Of a DNA stretch of 64,000 nt, positions 54,282 to 64,000 are shown piece after piece; the stretch's first letter is position 1; every line of letters starts with the position of its first letter. The notes under the pieces are model-generated. The model was not told where the DNA came from, made no database searches, and worked only from the letters and a program-made list of their open reading frames with translations. A program made the position numbers and the translations under genes. Source of the DNA: Bidens hawaiensis (lineage: Eukaryota; Streptophyta; Magnoliopsida; Asterales; Asteraceae); NCBI GenBank assembly GCA_021521415.1, contig JAIQDT010007660.1:62001-126000 (forward strand). Direction: 5' to 3'.

Positions 54282-55760
54282 TTGTGATGATTTCATCATT
54301 TGTCTGCATATTGGTAAGCTCAATCTGAATTCTTCTACTTATTCTTGATAAATATATTTTGTGCTATTACTGAATCATAAGTGTATGTTAAGTACCAAGA
54401 TTAAACCAACTAATGAGTTAGGTGATGAAACATGTGGTATAGGAATATAGGATAAGGGGATTGGTAGCAAGCTATTCGTAGGGTCTGGGGAGGATAGGAT
54501 GGCTTCGGCTCCATAAATATAAGTATCAACATAAGTAAATAGCAAACAAACAAACAAATAAATGAACCTGATAAAATCTCACTTATAGCAAGCTATTGGT
54601 AGGGTATTGGGAGGATAGGATGGCCGAAAACCTTCTCTCTATACCGGAAGATAGAGAAGCTACTCCAACTTACCCCAACTCAAAAACATGTTCTTGACAT
54701 GTTAAGTATAGTATCCAGGTAACCATAATCATAAGGTGTAGGCAAAGCAAAACAAAACATACAAAAAATAGTAGCAGTAGACAGCTGATAGCACAAAATG
54801 GTGAGAAAGTTGTAGTAGGCTAGTAGCAATAAGGGAGACTAACAAGGTATTTGGTGCCAAGTATTTTCTATATTTGATATATATGTGTATATACGTATAT
54901 ATAACTGTAAATATATATATGTGTGTGTGCGCGCACACGCGCACGTTCAATGTACAAAACTACATATGTATATTTTGCCTGAACTAGTGTGTGTTAAACT
55001 GGAAGCACACACAAACACGCGAACACGCTGAGATTGATCGGACGAATCGACTCTTTTGTTTTTATTAAATTGAAAAACAAGATACAAATTAAAAACATCC
55101 CTGACTTCTACGGGTATATATACTACCCAGCTTATTACTCCTACTAAAACTCAAATAGGATTTTTTTTTTTTTTTTTGTTTTTTGGGTAATAAATAAAAA
55201 GTGATTCGAAATAAACCTTGGACTTTATTAATCTCCTCCAACCACCCCTTTAGAGATTACCGAACCAACCTCGTTTAATTCCGTACTAACCATTTTGGCC
55301 GGTTAAGGTCGTATTGTCATAATCTTCACAGTGTGGATAATTTCTTTTTTTTCAAAAGTTCAATTTTAATAAGTTTATATTTAAATGAAAATGTATACAC
55401 ATAAAGATTTTTTTTTCTGTCCTTTCGGTTAAAAAATTTTTATATAACATCTCAGTCAGACAATTTTTTAGTGACATGAAGCTGATACAAAATACCAAAC
55501 GCAAAACTTAATTTTTAATTGAAATATTATGTGTACGTATATAAATTGCATCAATAAGCTGTAATGGGTGCATGTAAATGAGCTAAGCCTAAGTTCAGTT
55601 TGTTTAACTTAATAAGCTTGAGTTCGTTTAAGTTCATATGTTCTTTTTATCTATTTTACATGGATAAATTTTCTTCTCCAGGCTACTTGGTATTTTGATA
55701 CTGGACTTGAAACCATGTTGTGGACAAGAATACAGTTATACAGTGATGATCCGTTGCTTT
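54282..55760 (+). other. 3' flank of F-box copy 2
   Basis: No ORF. A direct repeat of the type TAGCAAGCTATTSGTAGGGT...GGGAGGATAGGATGG occurs near 54467-54502 and 54586-54623. An alternating ATAT/GTGTGC/GCGCAC tract lies at 54880-54945 and a T-run at about 55161-55178. The part from about 55440 (ATATAACATCTCAGTCAG, GTGACATGAAGCTGATACAAA) matches copy 1 flank at about 17145-17200. Confidence 0.55.
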
Positions 55761-55764
55761 GAAA

Positions 55765-56438
55765 TTGATTCATGGCTTCTTAGAGGGAAATGGCCTAAGG
55801 ATTAGCCATTCCAAGATGAAGTATCTTCATTGTGATTTCAGTGGTGTTGATGGCGGAGAGGATATCCAGATCACCATTGAGGGGCATGTGGTTCCACGGA
55901 CAACCAAGTTCAAGTATCTAAGATCATTTCTTTAGACAACAACGAAGTTCAAGTATCTAGGATCATTTCTTCAGAGTGACGGGGGTATAGATAATGACGC
56001 ATTACATCGGCTTCAGGTTGGCTAGTCTAGGTGGAGGCCGGCCTCACGGGTGCTGTTTGACAAGAATTTCCCAGCTAAACTAAATGGGAAATATTATAGG
56101 GTTGCAGTTCGACCGACTATGTTATATGGTACAGACTGATGGGCCATCAAGAAGATAGAAAAGCACAAAATGGAGGTAGCAAAGATGAGGACGCTGAGGT
56201 GAATGTGTGGGCACACAAAGTTAGGCCAGATAAGAAACGAGGTTTTTACGCCATGGGTGGCTAACATGTCATATAGGATAAGGGAGTGAATTGAGATGGT
56301 TTGAGACTTTGAGCATGTGAAGAGATACCAGGAGACGACGAACGTTAAAACAGTGGAATCCCTCAATGTAGAGGGGAGGAGTAGAGGCAGGCCCAAACTC
56401 ACGCGGGATGGCCGGATTAGGCAGGAGTTATGTTGATG
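55765..56438 (+). pseudogene. RTE-clade LINE reverse transcriptase, 3' part
   Basis: Reading on the + strand with several stops: EGNGLRISHSKMKYLHCDFS, TTKFKYLGSFLQSDGGIDND, LHRLQVG, NFPAKLNGKYYRVAVRPTML, YGTD, KMEVAKMRTLR, MCGHTKLGQIRNEVF, then EHVKRYQETT and VEGRSRGRPKLTRDGRIRQE. These are the ordered C-terminal blocks of plant RTE-type LINE RT. A stretch of about 45 bp (TTKFKYL...) is tandemly duplicated at about 55906-55990. It lies between flank blocks shared with F-box copy 1, where it is absent, so it inserted after the duplication. Confidence 0.88.
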
Positions 56439-58154
56439 TAGCATTTTGTGATATGCTTGTTAGCACAGTGATTTCTGTTGTCGTTTGGATTAATTTCCCA
56501 TAAAACTTATCTTTGGTGCTATTGTGTACTCGTTTATTTTCATAAATGCTACATCTGTTGTTTGTGGACGAATTTTTTGTCACATGTCTAGTAGCGGCTT
56601 GATATTATTATTATCGGTTTAAGGATCACGAGGCAATATAATATACAGGTTTATAAATGCGAATAAGATGTATTCGTGATGATAAACAGCCACTAATATA
56701 TAAAACACAATTACATTCCTTATGTTTTCAATCATATCGACCCTTAAATGCATAATGAAACAGTGCTTCTAGGCATTATACCCCTTTGGTTTGGTGTAAC
56801 TATAATTAACCACCAAATTCATACGGCTTAATTACTTTTTTGACCCGACTATAGATATGACCCATACATTAATGTCGCTTATGTTCATGTAGTCTTAATG
56901 AAACCACTATCTCCCACAACTTTGTTGTTATGTTATTCTTCACAGATTCATCTTGGACCAACATTGTTTGATGTTATATTATGTAGAGATAAACTAGCAA
57001 GTGAATATATAATGTGGTATTTTTTCTTTTCTTTTTAACTCAAGTAAAACTTCCTATAAATATTAACGGTAATCGGTTTTAGAACGAATCACACAATTGG
57101 TCTTTCAGATTTACATGTGTTACGAATTTGATATATTAGTCCGGAAAATAAACATACGGATTTGATACATTTTCCGGAAATTACACGGTTAGCCCAATGC
57201 TAAAGAAAAAAACAATACATAAACTAGAATTACAGACAACAAACATTACATAAATAAGAAATCAATCACAAAGATTAACTACTCATGTACCATTATATTT
57301 CGCTGCATTGTCTGCGCAAGACGAGATCCACATGTTTGTATCGATGAAAAGCAATTCATTTTCTTCTAGTTCCATGAAAGCCTTCATCTACTTTTTATAA
57401 TTTCCAAATTCCAATCATTTTTTTTTTCATTTTGTCTTAATGCGTCGGTTAATTTCTGAACCTGGCTTGCTTTTTCTCGAGAGATGATTCCCATTTTGCC
57501 TTCGACTTTGCATTAGCCTTGTTCCTCCCCCATTGGATGGGTTAGCGATTGAACATCATCATCAATAGGGATTCCATGATGCTCAACCGATAGAGAAATA
57601 TTGTCGTTGAGATCGAACATAGTAGTTCGCTCATCTACTTCTAGTGTAGTCACCCGAAGTGCTTGTGTACCATAGATGCAGGTTGGTCCCGCACAATTCG
57701 AGTGGTCTTCACAACATGTCACACATGTTCGTACACAAGTGGGTGTTTTTCTTTATTTGTAGGATCCGAGGTGAACTCCATAGCGAATGTTATAACTAGT
57801 CCATATGTCAAGGACAGCCCTCACGGACGCCCACAGACAATTATCTTAAAACCTCAAGGCATTACAACCATACGTACTACGGACCACTTCACCAATTATC
57901 CAATGCAACAAACCCATAAGGCATTACTGGCGTAGGGCTTTAGAGCCCATTTTTTTCTGGGGCTTAAACTACTTGACCCAATTGGCCCACTTAATATTTC
58001 TTTGTTTGGTCTTCCTGAATCCACACACAGATTCCCTATTATAAATCCCGGTTGTATTAGTGTCTTACCTTGTAATTGTATGAATTACGTTGGACATGAT
58101 TTCGAGTTATGAAAATTGAGTCAATTAAGGTAAACAAAAAACGAGTTGTATTTA
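56439..58154. other. Gene-poor spacer
   Basis: 56515-56590 still matches copy 1 flank (AAAACTTATCTTTGGTGCTA, then TTTGTTGTTTGTGGA-like). Beyond that only one open frame (57513-57722, minus) attracts attention; see separate entry. A short T-run lies at 57418. Confidence 0.5.
57290..57722 (-). pseudogene. Unrecognised, probably transposon-derived ORF remnant
   Basis: A 69-codon minus-strand frame (57722-57513: MTCCEDHSNCAGPTCIYG..., NISLSVEHHGIPIDDDVQSL) followed in other frames by a Lys/Ala-rich helix-like stretch (RNKANAKSKAKWESSLEKKQ) and KAFMELEENELLFIDTN. That Glu/Leu-rich end resembles the last part of Harbinger-type accessory (Myb-like) proteins, but I cannot confirm this. Stops and shifts show it is not functional. 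Confidence 0.3.
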
Positions 58155-58290
58155 ATTTATAATTGCTAGGTTTTTTTTTTTTTTTTTTTTTTTTTTGCAA
58201 AACGACGACTTTCTTGTATTTAGGCTACCGCATTCTCCAAATTTGGAGAGCCTAATGCCCCACTCTGGTCAGACTATTTATAATTGCTAG
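58155..58290 (-). mobile_element. Tiny poly-A retroposon with 15-bp target duplication
   Basis: The element is 58170-58275. Flanks are identical 15-mers ATTTATAATTGCTAG (58155-58169 and 58276-58290). On the minus strand a body of about 79 nt (GTCTGACCAGAGTGGGGCAT...) with a CTCCAAATTTGGAG palindrome is followed by a poly-A run of about 26. Long target duplication plus poly-A is the signature of LINE-driven retroposition. The body shows no clear A/B-box pair; it could be a 5'-truncated SINE or a retroposed small RNA. Confidence 0.85.
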
Positions 58291-59298
58291 TTAGATTAGT
58301 AGATAAACATGTGGGTTTTATTTATTATTTAATTAAGAGTACGAGTCCATCTCTAATTGTACTAAGTCATGGTCTGATAACCTAATCAAAGTTGTGCTTA
58401 TTGGTTTATGGGTTTGTAATCACTTTTTGAGTTATATTTTTTGGTCATTATAGATTGAGAGCTATTTAATCCAAATTTATCGTTTATGTTTTGGTGAGTT
58501 ATAACAATTCGTTCTTGAGAAACACAACAATAAAGAAATAAATAGATTTTGAAAAGCACTTCTGAGTCACATTAAAATATTTGAAATTGCAATCCTAAAT
58601 GCTCTCCGTCAATATAACAACCAAGCTAGTAAAACCGAATGGAGTAGACGTGACAAAAATTGTGTGGGTCTTGTATCACTGGTCAAAACGAGATTGTGTT
58701 GAAACTTGTTGGTTTTAGTGCATGTCAACACGGTTTATGTTGGGTTGTGGTACCGGTGTGAACAAGCTTATTTCCTTTTCCTACGACCTTTTTTGTTTGT
58801 TGTTGCCGTTTCGTGGATAAAAGAAACAGGATTGACAAATAATAATAAGTTTATAAAAGGCCATAACTTTTAGAGTTTGTTTATCCTTACATATTTTCTT
58901 ATAATTCATGAATATTCACATATAATTTGGTAGACTGTATGCAGTGCATTCAAAGTCAATGGTGTTTTATCTTATCCTGCGGCATGACATGTTGATAACA
59001 ATGTAAGGATGGAACCTTTTCAACCAATCAAATTCAGATAGTGACTCCTCTAACCTCTTTGGTTGATAATTTTGGACATGAATTTGAAATTGAGGAACGA
59101 GTGACGTTGACATGAAAACAAGTGAGTGTTTAGTAAATAATAGTGGTTTGAAACTTAAAACGAAAATAAAGTTTGGACATATTCTTTAGAAATATTGTGT
59201 TTTATAGAATAATAATTAATTATCAAGCATATTTTTGCCTTTTACACTATTGAAATCGGGTTTGCAGCCCTGGATCCGTTTTTCTCTTGAAATATTAA
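58291..59298. other. no gene seen
   Basis: AT-rich spacer without ORF, array or recognised element. Confidence 0.4.
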
Positions 59299-59694
59299 GG
59301 GTATGTTCGGCAAAACTAGCTGGTAGCTATGGCTGGAAGCTTGTGGCTGGTGGCTTGAAGCTGGTAGCTGGTAGTTGTAGCTTTTTAGATATATTTAGAT
59401 GTTTGGCAGAATAGTCGGAGATTTTAATAAAATGTATAAAAGGACCAAAATGGGCATAACTAAAAAATATAATAGTAAATGTATCTCTTTTGGAAGGTTA
59501 TTTAAGTAATTTAAAATGCTAAAAGCTTGTAGCTTTTTCTAAACGCTACTAGTGGAAGTTTCAAGCTGTAAGCTTTTACTCATGACCTAAAAGCTTCAAG
59601 CTCCTTCAATCAAGCAATGTTTATTATTGAGTATGAACTTTTTCTTAAAAGCTTGAAGCTAGAAGCTCCTAAAAGTTCTCTGCCAAACATGCCC
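59299..59694. mobile_element. Tourist-like (PIF/Harbinger) MITE
   Basis: 396 bp with inverted ends GGGTATGTTCGGCA and GGGCATGTTTGGCA and TAA on both sides (59296-59298 and 59695-59697). Subterminal AGCTTGWAGCT-type repeats. No transposase. TIR and TSD fit PIF/Harbinger MITEs. Confidence 0.88.
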
Positions 59695-59776
59695 TAAATC
59701 TTTAAATTTAAACTATGGGTTCGTATTGTGTCGGATGTTTTGTCAAGTGTCTACACGTTATAAAACTGTGGTTTAA

Positions 59777-60065
59777 GAGCACTCTCATCTGGTTCCCTAA
59801 ATTTTTGTGATGGGAGTTTATAAATAATAGGGTGGGGTTTTAAGTGATGTGAATATAAATTATAGGATGGAGAGAGAAAAGATAGTGATTTTTTGTAAAT
59901 TTAGGAAAAAGATAGTGATTTTTGTAAATTATAGAGTGGAGAGAAAAAACTATAATGATTAAAGTATTAAAAAAATATTATTTAATTAAACAGAAGAGAA
60001 AAATGTAGTGTTTTTTAGTGTAATTATAAAGATAGGGAGGGATAAAGAACCAGATGAAAATGCTC
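59777..60065. mobile_element. Small foldback MITE
   Basis: 289 bp, inverted ends GAGCACTCTCATCTGGTTCC and GAGCATTTTCATCTGGTTCT. Interior is AT-rich with a repeated GATAGTGATTTTTGTAAATT. Flanks are too AT-rich to settle the target duplication (TAA/AAA possible), so the superfamily is open. Confidence 0.75.
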
Positions 60066-60529
60066 AAAGACCCAGACTCGAAAGTTTACAAATACCTTTA
60101 TACTCATATATGATAATGTGCAATTGGCCTTCTGGCTCAATGACATGTTAAGGTTTGAGATCCTTGAGTCTCAACTCTCAAGTTTGAAATCTGACTCAAG
60201 GGGGTTTCCCACAGTGGTGAGTTTCCTCCTTGATGGTGTTCTTAAGTGAGTTAAGTCTGGAGCGTCAAAATCAATATGAACGGTTAACATCCCGTCACTC
60301 AGGTATTGAGGGTGGATCCAAACGCAATTCTAAAAAAAGGTCATATATGATAATGTGAGCTTGTACCTCATCGTTCTCTTAGAGCACAATATTTTTTTAA
60401 GGCAAACTTGTAATAAAATTACACTTGGATATAAAAAAATAATAATAAAACTGAGGATGAAACAAAAATTATATGCTATGTAACGAGTTTTTGAGTCACG
60501 CTATTAAGTTCAAATTAAAATTTACAATT

Positions 60530-61110
60530 ACAAGATGACAACCACAACTATGAAACCGAAACAATCGAATCGCATAGAGTTTCTTTGTTTGCATTGGGCT
60601 TATCAAAATTAGTTTCATTCCGGACACTCCAAAAAATACACCACGTAGTATAGATTTTCGCCTCAATATCAGCATTTTTCTTTTTAACCTATCCAAACGA
60701 ATCCAACCAATCTAAAATACCTTTTGGCCATTTATTAACTAGAAAAACCACATCCAACCAACGACTGATAGCATTTCAAATCTTTATAACAAGGCGACAC
60801 CCTCCAAAAACATGATCCAAAACTTCCACCGAATTCAAACATATCGAGCATAAGATGAAGGGAATATCAAAACCTTTAAAACTTAAATTTAATCTATAGA
60901 TGTTCTAAAAGCAAGCGCCAAATCATGATATTAGCCTTCCTTGGCAAAAGTTTATTCCGTCTCTTATGGATGGAACCCTCTGGCTACTCCTAACGATCGA
61001 AGTAAGATCTGGTGCCTTCGACAGAGAACACGTCATCAAGATCCAAATCTAAAATCCATTTATCATCTAAATCACTCACAAAAACTGAAGCAAGAAGAGA
61101 GATCATTTCA
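60530..61110 (-). pseudogene. L1-type LINE fragment (RT zinc-binding domain)
   Basis: Minus-strand translation in shifting frames gives DDKWILDLDLDDVFSVEGTR, NKLLPRKANIMIWRLLLEHL, EVLDHVFGGCRLVIKIWNAI, SRWLDVVFL and IYTTWCIFWSVRNETNF. This is the order of blocks in the zf-RVT domain at the C-terminus of plant L1-like ORF2 (DxWxWxLDxxGxFSV..., NKxxPxKVNIFxWRLxxxRL). RT core and ORF1 are absent. Dead. Confidence 0.75.
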
Positions 61111-61714
61111 TTTTGTTGCATGTCTTCCACCCCACCCCTAGGGCAACTTGTCCAGTTCCACACCCAAATTAAGTTTACTGTTTTATATTAAAAAAATTTG
61201 TTCACCTTCAAATTAAAGAACCTAGGATATCATGAGCATGAACTAGAATCTTTATTCACACATATTTTCAAAACAAACTTTCATTCCCGTTTTCTACTTT
61301 ATTTTTCTAATGACCTATGGAGGAATCAAGTCTTTAAGTTTATTAATTAAGTTCGCTATTCAAGTCTAAATTCCGTTTCCTTTGATTACATGTGACATGT
61401 CATCTTGATTAAGTTTTGACCCAAAGAATAACTTTTAAGGACCTTCACTACACAAAGATTTTAGGATTATTGACAATTCTTCACTTGCATTTATATAATA
61501 GGTTAAAGTTTTTCAATCCGCCAATACTCATTCCTTCTTTAGCTTAACGTCTTTCAAAGAGATACACTAAATCAAAAGTGATAAGAGTTTGGAAACTTGA
61601 GACCCGGTAAAAAGTGGCAATGTTGTTAGCATAAAATTGAAAGTAACAATAGAATAAATATATGTAACATTGAGCAAATGCCTCAAATAAGAAATTTTTA
61701 TGTTCAATTACTTA
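61111..61714. other. no gene seen
   Basis: AT-rich spacer. Nothing assignable before the Helitron start. Confidence 0.4.
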
Positions 61715-62667
61715 TCTATAATATATATAAAAGAAAACCCTAAAATCTTATGTGTCGCGATGTGGTCGCTCCCCTTTTTATAGAAGTTACCAGATTTCTT
61801 GATTTTTAAATGGAGGTCTTTCATTGATTTAACCCAAATTCATGGGTATGGATCTTACCAAAACCAAATATCTTAAACGGGTTATAACATCTCATTAAAT
61901 TAAAAATTAATCTTACCAATTATTTGATATGAAAATCCTATAAAATAGAGATATACTAAAATTTAATATCTAATTTAAAAAGAAAAGGATATTATTTATA
62001 ATTAATAAACAATTTTATAGTAAAAAAAACATAAGCGGGTCATGGGTCACAAAATCCAGATAGCTTTTAAACGGGTTATAGCATATCATTTATATATGAA
62101 ACCCTTTCATCATCACCCTAAGTATATTATTAACTTTCTTACAATAAAGAAAATTAAAATTCAAAAAATAAATATTAAAAAACAAAAAATGTAAAACAAC
62201 CATTCTCTCAAGCCATCCGATTGTTTTATTTGTAAATGAAGGCTTCTCACGCATTTAACCTGAATTCACGGGTAAAGGTCTCACCAAACCTAGATAGCTC
62301 TTAAACGGGTTATAACATCTCATTATATTAAAAAATAATTTTATCAAATATTTGATATGAAAATACTATAAAATAGGAATATACTAAAAAATAATTTCCT
62401 ATTTTATTTTAAAAAAAGATATTATTTATAGTTAAGAAACAATTTTATAATAAAGAAAATAAACGGGTAATGGGTATCACCAAACCCAGATAGTTTTTAA
62501 ACCGGATTATAACATATCATTTATTTGTGAAACCATTTCATTATCAAACCTCAAGTACAATTATTAACTTTCTTATAATAAATAAAATTAAAATCCAAAT
62601 ATACATATATAAATATTAAAAACGAATAATATAAAACAACCCTCGTAATACGGAGGACAAAATCTAG
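61715..62667 (+). mobile_element. Non-autonomous Helitron with internal duplication
   Basis: 953 bp starting TCTATAATATATATAAAAG after an A and ending CTAG (62664-62667) before a T, the A|T insertion context of Helitrons. A hairpin CCTCGTAATACGGAGG (62641-62656, one bulged base) sits 7 nt before CTAG, as expected for the 3' end. No Rep/helicase. A unit of about 428 bp is present twice in tandem (CTTAAACGGGTTATAACATC at 61872 and 62300). Confidence 0.8.
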
Positions 62668-64000
62668 TTTTATATATATTCAACTACTACTTATTATTAT
62701 TATTATTACTGCCTCGGATATTTTTTAAAATAAAAGACTTCGCTCTTATAGTCTTATTTGTTTTGGGCAGCTTTTGCTTTAATGTTTGGCCAAAGCTTAG
62801 CAAGGTGCCAGTTGTCACCAATAAGAGTTGACTTTTGTTGGATGGAAATCCTAATAAAGAGAATAACATATTAACATGTGTCAAAAAGAAAATATCACAA
62901 AATGTTGTATCTATGAGTTGTCTTGCTACACTAGAAATACTAGGTTGGTGGCTCATGTTATATACAGGTGGAAAAAAATTCAAATGTCATATATATATAT
63001 ATATATATATATATCATAAAAATTCTTTATATTGTTTTTCTACAAAACCACAAAATCTAGGAAAAATATTTATAAATTGTGTGAATAAGAAACTATATAA
63101 ATATACAAATCATTGAATTGCTAAAGTAATAGTCATACTAAAAAAGCTAGCAAAATTTAGTTATAAATAATTAATTGTAGTCAAAATTGGTTTTTAAATC
63201 CATTAAAAAGGAAATATTTGGTTATGATTCGAGAAAACACTAATTAGTGAGGTTATAATTCTAGAAAATATTAATTAGTGAATTATGTGGCAATTCTAAA
63301 GATGGAAACCTTGTAAGCTTATGTGGACATCCTATTTGAAGGTCATGTGGATATCTTGTTTTGATTTTAATAGTATAGTAAGAAAATTAACATTATGATT
63401 AAAATTAATTGATTAAGTATGTGGAAATTATAAGCATAAAAAATGGATGACATGGAACATTAGGTGGACACCCTAGGAGAAGGACAAGTGGACAAATTGG
63501 ATTTCCTTTAATATATTACTTAGATGTAATAAAGTCAAAGCAAATGTTAAGGCGTGTCTTAACAACCAACATGTATTTATTCCTTTTGTTTTTGACACTT
63601 TTGGTTTCCTCGCGCCTGAAGCTGTGGAGTAACTTACATGTGTTAAGCGGGTCATGCATAGTAATGTTATGACTCGAAGATCAGCAAATGCAGTCTTTAA
63701 AAGATTGGGCTTTGCAATTCAAAATGGGGGTAGCGGCGCAGCTTGTTGCCCGCTTGCCTTCTGTATCAATCTAATCTAAACATTGAAATTTTTTATATTT
63801 ATGTTGGTTAAAAAAATTGTTAAGTTATGAATTCAAAACTTTAAATGTTAAGTTTGACCAATGCTTGTGTTATATATTGGTTTAAATGTTAATTAGCATC
63901 ATTTTTAAAATTAATTGATTAATTATGTGGAAATTATAAGCACGAAAAGTGGATAACATGGAACATTAGGTGGACACCATAGGAGAAGGATAAGTGAACA
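62668..64000. repeat. AT-rich end region with direct repeats
   Basis: No gene. (TTA)n near 62691-62711, (AT)n at 62989-63014. A block of about 95 bp beginning AAAATTAATTGATTAA at 63401 recurs at 63907 and runs off the window end (both contain GAACATTAGGTGGACACC). The repeat could belong to a larger element that extends beyond the window. Confidence 0.65.

Noticed and set aside
54880..54945. Alternating purine-pyrimidine tract as a functional Z-DNA site
   Set aside because: It is a plain TA/TG/CG microsatellite; no supporting context.

Overview
The window looks like nuclear DNA from a flowering plant, most likely a dicot. It is AT-rich and dominated by nested LTR retrotransposons, with plant-type initiator-Met primer sites (TGGTATCAGAGC), Tourist, Mutator and hAT elements, a Helitron, and F-box/LRR genes. 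The LTR families and the Copia element with an extra 3' ORF would suit Asteraceae, but that is an inference I cannot prove from the sequence. I see no rRNA gene, tRNA gene, CRISPR array or bacterial-style operon.

Host genes. Only two non-transposon genes can be supported, a pair of F-box/LRR paralogues on the + strand. Copy 1 (12039-16442) is split by a hAT transposon (12689-16013) flanked by a perfect 8-bp target duplication. Taking out the element plus one duplication rejoins an open frame of 356 codons. Copy 2 (53157-54281) is intact (374 codons). Non-coding blocks also match in the same order on both sides of the genes (about 6.9-17.9 kb against 49.2-56.6 kb), so this is a segmental duplication later expanded by insertions.

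Layout. 0.5-0.9 kb: Copia linker fragment. 1.5-5.2 kb: short non-autonomous LTR element whose 3' LTR is split by a 1.75-kb solo LTR. 5.6-6.6 kb: orphan LTR, primer site and leader. 7.7-11.1 kb: decayed Copia gag/RT with an RTE LINE tail and a 2.2-kb solo LTR. 12.0-17.9 kb: F-box copy 1 with hAT. 17.9-22.4 kb: minus-strand non-autonomous LTR element (C) holding two solo LTRs. 23.3-47.95 kb: old plus-strand Sirevirus-like Copia element (E), cut in its integrase by a younger minus-strand relative (D, 27721-42176, TSD AGAAC). Both carry a long env-like ORF region downstream of pol. 48-48.8 kb: degenerate minisatellite. 49.2-56.6 kb: F-box copy 2 with a second non-autonomous LTR element (B, same family as C) and an RTE LINE fragment. 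57-64 kb: gene-free, with a tiny poly-A retroposon, two MITEs, an L1-type fragment and a Helitron with an internal tandem duplication.

No coordinated new gene system was found. The items most worth a second look are the reversible-looking hAT disruption of the F-box gene with dense CCGG subterminal arrays; the env-like ORF of the Sirevirus-like elements and the GCGAAGCGAAA repeats that precede both gag and env-like ORFs; and the 15-bp-TSD retroposon. All coordinates and similarity judgements were made by eye without database searches.
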